Source: Folioceros fuciformis (lineage: Eukaryota; Anthocerotophyta; Anthocerotopsida; Anthocerotales). From it: DNA of 22,193 nucleotides. How positions within the stretch are numbered: position 1 is the stretch's first letter; every line of letters begins with the position of its first letter. Below are positions 1 through 8,130 of this stretch, piece after piece. The notes under the pieces are model-generated. The model was not told the origin of the DNA, searched no databases, and worked only from the letters and a program-made list of their open reading frames with translations. A program made the translations under genes and the position numbers. The stretch spans positions 33,826 to 56,018 of the forward strand of contig JBNGIO010004089.1 of the NCBI GenBank assembly GCA_049999805.1, given 5' to 3'.

Positions 1-1
1 T

Positions 2-376
2 CGGAGGACGTTGTTCAGGTCTCTCAGCACTGCGAGCGGACATCGATTGCAGTCACAGCTGGCTGCAGAGATGTCCGTCACCAAGGGTGATGAGGATATT
101 GTGGAGGAAAGTAGCCCTGTCAGGAAGGCTGCCAGGCAGCGGAGGAGCAGCGATGAGGGTGGCGTCTCCTCTCTGTTTGACAAGCCTACCTCTGGCTCTG
201 GCTCTGGCTCTGGCTCTCCCTCGTCGGAAGCCGAGCTGGTAGGGCAGGATTCTGCTGGCTCCATCTGGGAGAGGAGGGCTGTCAACAGGCCAGGCATGTT
301 GGAGACAGGCGTTGTGAAGGTGGCCGTGCCATCTTCAGGCGCACAGCCTGCACAGTTGTTTGTGGTTGCTCAATAG
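2..376 (+). CDS. C-terminal part of an unidentified protein (3' exon, partial)
   Basis: The reading frame is open from the left edge to a TAG at 374-376, giving about 124 residues. No convincing start is visible, so I read it as the last exon, or part of it, of a gene that begins outside the window. The chain is polar and probably disordered: a basic patch (RKAARQRR), a Ser-Gly repeat of four SG units encoded by a hexanucleotide repeat, then a more hydrophobic tail (ETGVVKVAVPSSG) ending in FVVAQ. I do not recognise the family. A minus-strand frame (about 562-335) overlaps its 3' end and could instead be the coding strand. Existence as coding is moderately supported by the length of the open frame at the edge and its composition; function is unknown. 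Confidence 0.45.
   Translation, partial: RRTLFRSLSTASGHRLQSQLAAEMSVTKGDEDIVEESSPVRKAARQRRSSDEGGVSSLFDKPTSGSGSGSGSPSSEAELVGQDSAGSIWERRAVNRPGMLETGVVKVAVPSSGAQPAQLFVVAQ
191..217 (+). repeat. TCTGGC hexanucleotide repeat inside coding sequence
   Basis: Four perfect tandem copies of TCTGGC followed by a partial TCT. In the reading frame of the 5' partial gene it encodes a Ser-Gly run, a typical flexible linker and a site prone to length variation by slippage. Confidence 0.85.
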
Positions 377-2090
377 TGGTGGTTTATTAGCAAGGAGATG
401 GAAACCTTGCTTCTTAGCCATGTCGAGGAGTAGTGCACAGCGGATATTCTCAGCATCCAGTTTAGGCGATTCTTCAACCACTGGTACACGCGCCTTGTAG
501 TCTCCGAGCTTCTCAGGTCTCGTGTTACTTGCCGGACCAGAGTTCATACTCCTCCAAGACAAGACGATGTGCTTAACGACGCATCTTACGATTTGTCGAT
601 GACATCAAGAGTTGCGTACCATGTGAATTCTGACAGGAGTTGCGTAAGTTACCAATAGCTTGTGCATATACTATCTAGAGCTAGGTTTGGCTTGCATGCA
701 GATTCTGAAGTGGCGTGTGCTTGATGCCCTTCAGTATCCCCGTCCATTTTTTTGCCCCTGTTGTGATGATCGCCGGTATTGGCAGACGCTGTGCATATTA
801 CGTTCCCACCACTTGTAATAATATGCAATTGGCCACTGCCCCATTCCTTCGCACTTGGCAAAGCAGCGAGCCTGCTGTGTAACAGCCTGTCCACTGCTAC
901 AGGATGGATAGTACCACAACCATTGCCTATTCCCCTGCTGATTCCAAGCTGTAAAGTACGCTTACAACGTGCCAGGAGAGGCCGAGATACCATTCAGCCG
1001 CTTTGTATCTACACATGCCTTTCCAACAGACGCACACGTCAGGCACACACGACACAACAACGGCGATGGGGGGCCCTTACTAGAAACAAAACAGTAGGAC
1101 CCATACTTCAACAGACATGCGGAAGGACTGCCCTCCTTTCCCATCCCACAGAAGCACCTCCCACGCAATCGAAACATCAAAAGGATAGATATCTCAACAG
1201 TGTGGTAAATCTGCCATACAAAATAGCATGCACATCTGACACACCATGGAATGTTTCTTACTACTGTATTAGGGCAAGGAAGTTGAAGTGCCCAGCAGTC
1301 CAGTCCAGTCCAGACCCACAAAGGCGTGGATGAGTGTGTGCAGCGAGTACTAGTGGTGCTGCCTTCCTCATGAGCAGACTGGAACGCAAACAGTGCACCT
1401 CACACAAGTTGCACAGCCATAAACGAGAACGCCGCTGGCATTGGCTTGTGCCAGGCTGCCTTGCCGCCTGGATCTACAATCGCGCCTGTATGCATCTCGT
1501 GCTGCCTGCTCAACGCGTGATGCCATCTGTGCTGACACAAAACCCACGGTGCTCGGCTTGCGGTACGTACATCACACACACACACACACACACATACAGT
1601 ACATGCGTCGGTGACACGATGTTTCTCCGGAGCACTGTCACCGAGACTGCGCACGGACAGTGACGGACGTGACCTCATAACACGCTCCCAAGCCCCTTCC
1701 TCGATCAAGGCCAAGGCGAACCTCCTGCCACGGAGAAGCACCGCGACAAACGCGCCATCGCTGCCGACCCACTTCCCGCGGCCCGCTGCCCACTCGTCTG
1801 CTGCCACCTTCCCATTCTTTTCGTCCCTCCTCTCTCCCTCTCCACGGCTCCACCTAAAGCCTGTGCCATGTCTCTTTGGCTGTTGTGGACCGGAGATTCC
1901 ATCGTACGTGCCTTCCGTCCTCTCCCGCGTGTTTGGGTACAAAATAATAGTTATTTTCATATACCGTGTTGCGTTCCTTTCTCATTGCATCTTCAACCCG
2001 TACCCAGCTACTCATTTCTCCCCCGACTCTGATCAGGGGCCTGCACTTGGCATCACAGCTTGTACCGTTCTTTGCCTTACAGTATTATTA
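377..2090. other. Intergenic, no supported gene
   Basis: Open frames of 60-190 codons occur on both strands, but none has a recognisable domain, plausible composition or splice-linked partner, and they overlap one another. The stretch includes the 3' flank of the partial gene at the left edge, a CA microsatellite, and a pyrimidine-rich block at about 1795-1850 that could be promoter or 5' leader sequence of an unseen transcript. The right end marks a sharp fall into AT-rich DNA. Confidence 0.5.
1573..1594. repeat. (CA)11 microsatellite
   Basis: Eleven uninterrupted CA dinucleotides, flanked by AT on the left and TACAG on the right. It is probably length-polymorphic and is not in a supported gene. 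Confidence 0.95.
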
Positions 2091-2786
2091 ACTCTTTAAG
2101 TACTTATTTTTATCCTTAAAAAATAACTTGTATAAAAAAATAATACTTTTCATTAAGGGCAGTTAAATGGTCTAATAACTTGTCAGAAAGTTATTTAATG
2201 AAAGCTCTTTGGGCACCAACTTCATATGCCCTTTCAAGTATTGCCTACCTTCCTGTTCTTGCTTCTCCTAAACTTTTTCAGCATTAGCACTTGACCATAA
2301 TATTTGAAATATTTTATTTTAATTAATTTTGACTTAAGAATTAGCATATAACCTTGTGTGTATGTACGATAGAAAAAGAACTTAAATCAAAAACTAAGCC
2401 TTGCACCATAAGCTTTGTCACTACAAGGCCTAGCACATGAGAACTAACACTCATCTAGCAAGAAAGAAAAAAGGAATGACCCAACAAATTATTGCCCTAA
2501 GTAGTTCAATGTTATTTATGCACTTTAGTTTACAGTTTCCTACCTCGTGATTATTGAAACACTTCACAATCATGTTTCTACTATGGAGTGAAATGAAAGG
2601 GCAAATAGCTGTAAATCATGTGCAAAGTTTTTGCAATGAAGTAACAATCTCTCCGCCCACAAATGTATCATTCAAGTCTAACTGTAGAGTTTGTTTCATA
2701 GTGGAAAACCAAGAATGAATTGGCTCTACTTATACATAAGCACTCAATAATTCAGCAAGGATGAAATATTGTTAATAAGTTTATGT

Positions 2787-3338
2787 TCATGTTTTAGGTC
2801 TACATAAAGATTTAGGTAATGAGGGACAAGCATTATAAGGTGTAAAAGCACTTAGTTGAGCTATTATGCTACAATCTCCTTGGACAATGTTTAGATTACA
2901 ATCAAATGGTCCGTCATAATCGTAATGTAAGAAACAATCTCCAACGAGCATTTCGGCAGACCGGGAGTTCTCACAAAGATGCAATAATAACTCATTGCGC
3001 ACAAAAGTAAGACATTGTTCACACTGAGATGCTGATGACATTGATGGATTTTTTTCATAACAATTGATAACACCCCAATATAGAGTCTTCAACCCAAATA
3101 GATTGGCTTCGAAATAGAAGGGCATGTTTGGAAAGGTTGGTGCTCCTTCTCTAATCATTCTATCCGTGAAGAATCCAATGAGAGGTAGTAAAGGATCCCT
3201 GATATCAAATCTTTCCCCACATACGTGTTGCACATAGGTTGTGTTAGGAGGCACTTCTGTCATGGTGGTAGTAATTAAGAACATGAAAACAGTCACTTCC
3301 TGGAGAGGAAATCGGTTATAGATCCTAGATCTTGCCAT
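2787..3338 (-). CDS. Secreted Gnk2-homologous (DUF26) cysteine-rich protein
   Basis: This is an intronless 183-residue protein with one Gnk2/DUF26 domain, the fold of ginkbilobin-2 and of cysteine-rich receptor-kinase ectodomains. A short hydrophobic stretch (about residues 15-26, VTVFMFLITTT) suggests secretion. There are ten cysteines: C40, C93, C106, C109, C122, C135, C147, C156, C171, C179. The core SQCEQCL ... LCENSRSAE ... GDCF.HYDYDGPF matches the family's second half. The canonical spacing is C-x8-C-x2-C; here the first gap is 12 (C93 to C106), an unusual expansion. Single-domain secreted members include antifungal mannose-binding proteins, and others act in stress or plasmodesmal contexts, so the role is inferred only generally. 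The start is the first ATG after a leader of short TTAGT-like repeats. Codon use is AT-rich like the surrounding island. No transmembrane or kinase part follows, so it is not a receptor kinase. Confidence 0.85.
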   Translation of the reverse strand: MARSRIYNRFPLQEVTVFMFLITTTMTEVPPNTTYVQHVCGERFDIRDPLLPLIGFFTDRMIREGAPTFPNMPFYFEANLFGLKTLYWGVINCYEKNPSMSSASQCEQCLTFVRNELLLHLCENSRSAEMLVGDCFLHYDYDGPFDCNLNIVQGDCSIIAQLSAFTPYNACPSLPKSLCRPKT

Positions 3339-3380
3339 GATGGTTAGTGAGTTAGTTAATTAGTCAGTCAAGGGGATTTC

Positions 3381-3392
3381 CTGTATAATAAA
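3381..3392 (-). promoter_or_regulatory. Possible TATA element for the DUF26 gene
   Basis: On the minus strand this reads TTTATTATACAG, about 45-55 bp upstream of the DUF26 start codon. That would leave a very short 5' leader if used with normal spacing. In AT-rich DNA such a match is weak evidence. Confidence 0.25.
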
Positions 3393-3440
3393 ATTAAACT
3401 TGTTTAGTTTTCCTGAGAAGAAGTAGCAATGGTGAGAGGG

Positions 3441-4323
3441 CCTAGGTAGGATGCGTGAGTATGATGATCACTCGACACGTATCCATAACTTCCAAGGTGT
3501 TGTGTGCATTGATATGGTGGTGGTGCAGAAGGAGATGGCCCAGGCCCTGGGGACAAGGCAGGGGTCAGTGCAATTGGGCATTAAATGCGATGCAACACCA
3601 CCCGGTTTCCTTGCCTCATGCCGCACTGAGATCAGGGATCGTTCATCAACCTGCTCTGTTTGGCGTGCAATGCAGGAAAGGAAGGCAAGACGTGCGAGAG
3701 TGGCTTAATGACTGCACGGGGTTCTGATATCGTGTGTCAGGGTGCAGAGGGGATGACGAGTTATTGCACCTCCTGGGAAAGCGAGTTTCTTGTGTGTCCA
3801 GGCCGGGTACAGGCAATCGAGTGTTCTTATAGTCCTGCCTCGCGTTTCGAGGGAATAGTATCATGGCATCTCTTCTGACGTCAAGGTTCTGGAGTGATTG
3901 AACGGTTTTACTAGTCATGACCCACGGCTTCGTCTCGCATCATGAAACTGAGCAGAGGCTTCAAGCCCCTCTCCCAGATTTCGAATGAGAGCGAGTGTAC
4001 AAGGCAGAGTGAGAGGGCAAGACCCATCAGGAGCTTCATCTCATTCTTCTGATTAGAATCTATGAATGTTGAAATGATGTTAGCAAGAAGGCTGTCAAGG
4101 GTATCATGTATGCTAGGGTAGGCAGGACGGCTGTGAACTGTAATACATCACACTCCTATCCTGATGATGTGACGGGCTTCTTGCCACACGGTGGATTACG
4201 GCGGCCGGAAATTGAGCAGTAATGTACAAGCAGAGGGTCGAGCCTGGCTGTGAATCTTCACCTTGAGTACAGGTCCGTCAGTAACATGCTCCCAGGCCTG
4301 AAATGGAGGGAGTCCTGACAGGC
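3441..4323. other. Intergenic, no supported gene
   Basis: The stretch lies between the promoter side of the DUF26 gene and the stop codon of the large minus-strand gene. The right part (about 4190-4323) is presumably 3' untranslated sequence of that gene. Open frames of up to about 90 codons on both strands overlap each other and show no recognisable features. Confidence 0.45.
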
Positions 4324-7173
4324 TTAGCAGGTGCCACTTATAGAAAGAGCCCTGGGTTTGCTGAACTGGCGCCTTTCCCACAGGGCTGATTGCGGAGGTA
4401 TGCTGTTTTTCCCCAGAAGAACACATTGCAAACTGTCAGTCCCTTCATCCTGGTTCGGTGTAGATGACTCCGCGCTGTGCTGCTTGTCATGCTCCTCTGC
4501 AATATCTTGTAGAAGGAGGTGGCCTGAATCGGGTCCTGTTGGTTCCTCGTGGGCGGGGTTCTCTCCACCATTGTCTCGCTCACTGTCGAACATTTCTGGC
4601 TCGTTTGTGGTCTGTTCTGGCACACCTCCCGGGTGCGAACCGAACCTGTCAAAAGAAGTCTTCCTGCATCTGATGAGACAGATATCCCTGCTGGCTTCTT
4701 GAGGTGCAGCGGTCTTCTCCCCGGCAGCCTTGGATCTGTACAAGCCGAGAAGAGCTCTCCACCGTCCTTGCTTTACCTGGGCCACCGAGGGCAGGGGTGC
4801 TTGCGGGGCCTGAGGTTCCGTGACAGATGGACGTACTAGAGGACCTGAGAATGGGGCTTTCGGCTGTGCCCGGGCCTTCCTTGTGTAAATTGCAGCAGAC
4901 CAAGTGTGGTGCACGGCATAGGATGCTTCCAGTTTCTCAGGGACATCCGACCTGGCATCACCTTCCCTGGTGCAGCGCGGGGCTCTTGCCCGCACCCTGC
5001 CAATGCAAGTCACCTCCGGAGATGTTGGCTCTTCTGAGCTGTTCTTGTTTTCCTCTGTTCCAGATTCAGTAGATACATCTGTGAGAGAGTAAAGAGAGCC
5101 CCAACCGTTCCCACCCCGTCGGTGCTCTCTAACTGGGCTCCCAATGCCCCCAAGAAAACCCCATCGCTGGTCCTGAGTTCCACCACCAGCACCACCAAGG
5201 CCTCGTCCCCTGTCAGCACCAGGGCTTCCTACCAGCATTCCAGACCACAGTTCTCTCTCGTGAAGAGGACTTTCACCACCTGTTCCCGCGAGTTTCTTCT
5301 TCCTCTTCATAGACTGCAAGACCCCAAAGTGTCTTGATTTGTTTTTTGTTTTCTCAGCCTTGACCTCGTCATCTACATTGGCAGGCCCAAGACGATCCTC
5401 GAAACTGTGCTGCAAGGCTCCTCTTCCAGGGCTTACGAACCCAAAAAATCGTCCATATTGCGTCTTCTCATCTCCTCTCTTTTGTGTGGATCGATTTCTA
5501 CCCACCGACGTGACTCTGTCCAGAGTTCGAGCAGGGGTGGCCAAGAGCCCCGCGACATACCTGCTTTTACTCCTCGAGGATCCAGCAGAATCACCAGGCG
5601 CACCGGACACAGATGGGCTAGAATTAGCGCTTCTCACCTTCCTGCCTTGCGCATCACAGACATCGTCGTCGCTCGCCCTCTCCCGCCTACTACCCTGCTC
5701 AAGTTTGCCATCTGACACATCTCTTGAATCATAGCTTACGTCCCTTCCTGGGCGAGCGGACTCCTTCCCCCATGTTGCAGCCAAGTACTCTGCCATGTGG
5801 CCACTGAAGACCTTGCTGCCATCATTGAAGTAGCCACTGTCGAACAGTGCACTGTCACAAGTCTGGGAATCAAAGTCATTCCCAGTGCTGCCAGACCGAT
5901 CACTAGTCTTCTGCTGCCGACTCTTGCTCCGAGCCTTGGATGAGAAGGCCTTCTTGAGGAACGTCAGCAGGTTTGGGCCCTTGAACTGGAAGTGATAGTG
6001 CTGCCTCTTGCTACCTTCTGAGGTGTCGGTCAGGATGGTCTCCTGCGGCCCAAGCTTGGAGCTCAAGGTCTCACAGATCACTCTCGCATGGTCCCTGCTA
6101 CTGCACTTCATCAGCACGATTGGCCCCGTCTCACTGTCATCCATCACCCTCACCTGCAACCTAGGAAGGTTGGAATCGGTGACAACCGGATCCTCAAGAT
6201 CCTCCATCAGCCTAGCCACCTTCTCCGCCAACTTGTAGTGGCTTGCTGACCCTTCCTTCGAGGAGCCCTTGTTGGAAGCCTTGCTCGTCGGCACCTGAAT
6301 CGAGTCCCTCTCCGGATAACCAAGCATGGCAGCAGAAGACATTCGCTCTTCCTCCCGACCGTCGTCGTTGCATCCATCTCCGGTGGGCCCCTTCACCGAG
6401 GTCGCCGACTCCACGACGTAAATATCCTTCACTGCGACATTGGACTCCTCGCCAGCAGCCGACGGCAAGGCATGCCTGTTGTCGCTCACAGGAACGTTGT
6501 CCGATTCCGAATAACCACTCGCGCCATAGCCAGCGACCGGGCCCTCCGTCCCCCCTCCGATCTGCGCTGCATCAGGATCAACACGGGCAGTGAGCTCGGG
6601 ATGAGACGACCCGGACACGATAACCACCGCCTCCTCCTCGCCCTCCGTCTCCTGCACCTTCACCCGCTCCCCAGCACGGTTCCCCAATTTTCCCCGCTGC
6701 TCGCCTCCATCCGCAGCCCGCCTGCCCTCCAGCGCAGCCTTCCTCTCCGTCCTCCTCACGTGCGCTTCAAGCTTGAATCGAAGCAAGGCAAGCGCCTCCT
6801 TCCTCCTCTCGTTCTCATCCCTCAGCCGAGGCCTCTCCTTCCCGATCTCCTCCCTTTTCCTCTCCACGTCCTCCCACCTAATGCTGGTAAGATCTCTATC
6901 CATCTTCATCCTCAAGTCCTTAACACTGGCGCTCCGATCAGAGCCCACAGTCTGGTCTCGAACATCCCTCCTCTGCAAATTTGGCCTCAGGACATCAAGC
7001 ATGACAGACACCCCCGCGTCCCTCACAGCGTTGTCAGCATCTGTCTCCCGCGTCCTTGACGTCCCAGACCTACTCCTCTCCACACCTAGGCCTCCATCCC
7101 GCGCCCCACCTTCTCCGCCTTGCTTACTAACATCCAGCGCATGCCCCTCCACATCCACCCTTACAGCCGTCAT
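4324..7173 (-). CDS. Large intronless hydrophilic protein of unknown function (949 aa)
   Basis: One uninterrupted minus-strand frame of 950 codons runs from ATG (7173-7171) to TAA. In-frame codons upstream include only a TTG, so the ATG is the likely start. The protein is hydrophilic, with no signal peptide or membrane span. Visible parts: a charged probable coiled coil at about residues 102-152 (ERKREEIGKERPRLRDENE, then alternating Leu and Arg/Lys); a helix at about 313-331; a compact alternating strand/helix segment at about 339-410 (LQVRVMDD ... LMKCSSRDHARVICETL ... HYHFQFKGP); then a long Ser/Gly/Arg-rich disordered C-terminal half with a Gly-rich patch and basic stretch (MKRKKK). The segment at 339-410 could be an ACT-like or similar small alpha/beta regulatory fold, but I do not recognise the family. 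The length of the open frame makes coding very likely. A spliced 3' end cannot be excluded. Confidence 0.7.
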   Translation of the reverse strand: MTAVRVDVEGHALDVSKQGGEGGARDGGLGVERSRSGTSRTRETDADNAVRDAGVSVMLDVLRPNLQRRDVRDQTVGSDRSASVKDLRMKMDRDLTSIRWEDVERKREEIGKERPRLRDENERRKEALALLRFKLEAHVRRTERKAALEGRRAADGGEQRGKLGNRAGERVKVQETEGEEEAVVIVSGSSHPELTARVDPDAAQIGGGTEGPVAGYGASGYSESDNVPVSDNRHALPSAAGEESNVAVKDIYVVESATSVKGPTGDGCNDDGREEERMSSAAMLGYPERDSIQVPTSKASNKGSSKEGSASHYKLAEKVARLMEDLEDPVVTDSNLPRLQVRVMDDSETGPIVLMKCSSRDHARVICETLSSKLGPQETILTDTSEGSKRQHYHFQFKGPNLLTFLKKAFSSKARSKSRQQKTSDRSGSTGNDFDSQTCDSALFDSGYFNDGSKVFSGHMAEYLAATWGKESARPGRDVSYDSRDVSDGKLEQGSRRERASDDDVCDAQGRKVRSANSSPSVSGAPGDSAGSSRSKSRYVAGLLATPARTLDRVTSVGRNRSTQKRGDEKTQYGRFFGFVSPGRGALQHSFEDRLGPANVDDEVKAEKTKNKSRHFGVLQSMKRKKKLAGTGGESPLHERELWSGMLVGSPGADRGRGLGGAGGGTQDQRWGFLGGIGSPVREHRRGGNGWGSLYSLTDVSTESGTEENKNSSEEPTSPEVTCIGRVRARAPRCTREGDARSDVPEKLEASYAVHHTWSAAIYTRKARAQPKAPFSGPLVRPSVTEPQAPQAPLPSVAQVKQGRWRALLGLYRSKAAGEKTAAPQEASRDICLIRCRKTSFDRFGSHPGGVPEQTTNEPEMFDSERDNGGENPAHEEPTGPDSGHLLLQDIAEEHDKQHSAESSTPNQDEGTDSLQCVLLGKNSIPPQSALWERRQFSKPRALSISGTC

Positions 7174-8050
7174 GATCTCTGTCTCCAGCACCCACAAAAA
7201 AGCAACTCACCCTCCCCTGCTACAAAATTCCTCTCAACACCTCCCTCCCATCCCAAACACACAACGACCCGACATCCCTCATCCTGCCTCCCAAACACAC
7301 AAAGCACCTCCCACACCCAGCAGCAGCGGTCAGAAAACGTGAGGCCCCAGCGCCCGAATTGGCGATAACGAATTCAGCACATCTGAAAGACCAGCAACGC
7401 CGCCTTCCTCACCCCGCTCGGACGCACCTAGTCTGCAGCAGCGACATACTCTACCGCTCAAACCTCAAACCAAATCGCCCCAATCACCATCCCCGGCCTC
7501 CAAAGGACAACAGGACCACCGTACGCGTAGAAGTGAAAGAAGAAGCGCAGCCGTGTCCTGGCCTGGCCCGCCCTGCTGCCTCCCTTGCTCGCCCCCTCCC
7601 TGACCTGTCTCTCACTCAAAGCTCAGAAGGCCGTGGCTGCCACCAGAAATGGGAGACGGGTCTGCAAATGCCAAGGCATTTAAAGCTTCCCAGATCGGTC
7701 GTAAGATCGGATTGGCCTGGACCCGTGGTCAGCAAGCGTCGTGCGCGGATGCTGCTGTCCAACACACTGCATACAAACTAAACTAAGCTACAGTGCAGCC
7801 CCCGAGCACAGGTGCAGACATCACACACATGTCGGTCCTCCTCCCGCAGATGCACCTCGTGGCCTTCACTGCTCGCAACCCATGCAGCCGGAACTGGGCC
7901 TTCGTCAGTCAAACAGCGTGTGAGAGACTCGCGAGGAATTGACATGCGCCAGGCCCAGGCCGCGTGAAAACGAAACCCGAAACACTACAACCTAATCCAC
8001 CACACCCATCATCAAACACACATACTTAAGCGATTTCTATTTTCGACTGC
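7174..8050. other. Upstream region of the large minus-strand gene
   Basis: Immediately upstream of the 949-residue gene the + strand is rich in C and CA-type runs (purine-rich on the sense strand), as expected for a 5' leader and core promoter. Beyond about 7400 I see no gene. Overlapping open frames on the + strand have Pro/Arg/Ser-rich compositions typical of chance reading of C-rich DNA. Confidence 0.4.
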
Positions 8051-8053
8051 CCC

Positions 8054-8130
8054 TTGCCGGCTCCCGGGATTCGAGCCCCGGATCTGCGCCTTCCCAGGCG
8101 TGCGCTCTTATCTGGGAAACTCGCTTGTCG
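8054..8130 (-). other. Degenerate tRNA-like sequence, possible SINE head
   Basis: The minus strand reads AAGAGCGCACGCCTGGGAAGG, then GCGCAGATCC and GGGGCTCGAATCCC. This resembles the D-arm end, anticodon arm and T-arm of a tRNA in order. GGCTCGAATCC is close to the pol III B-box GGTTCGANNCC. The anticodon stem pairs only 4 bp (CGCC/GGCG) with a 6-nt loop, and no 5' acceptor strand pairs with the 3' GCCGGC. It is therefore not an intact tRNA gene; a tRNA-derived SINE or decayed tRNA fits better. Confidence 0.35.

Larger units (their letters stand above)
2090..3440. other. AT-rich island carrying the Gnk2/DUF26 gene
   Basis: Base composition changes abruptly near 2090 (runs such as TTATTTTTATCCTTAAAAAATAA) and returns to the window's mixed composition near 3440. 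The coding sequence inside shares the AT bias. No terminal inverted repeats or target-site duplication could be found by eye, so the nature of the island (mobile segment, transfer or just an isochore-like patch) is unresolved. Between 2090 and 2786 there is no gene I can support. Confidence 0.6.

Noticed and set aside
335-562. Minus-strand frame overlapping the 3' end of the left-edge gene (PEKLGDYKARVPVVEESPK)
   Set aside because: Composition is plausible, but it is short, has no family match I know, and overlaps a frame that is open from the edge. Kept only as an alternative reading.
1400-2099. Long overlapping frames on both strands (up to 186 codons)
   Set aside because: Mutually overlapping, low-complexity Arg/Ser/Pro-rich translations across the CA microsatellite and pyrimidine-rich block; no domain or splice support.
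6472-7342. Plus-strand frames of about 190 codons opposite the large minus-strand gene
   Set aside because: Pro/Leu/Arg-rich shadows of the antisense coding sequence in C-rich DNA; no independent features.
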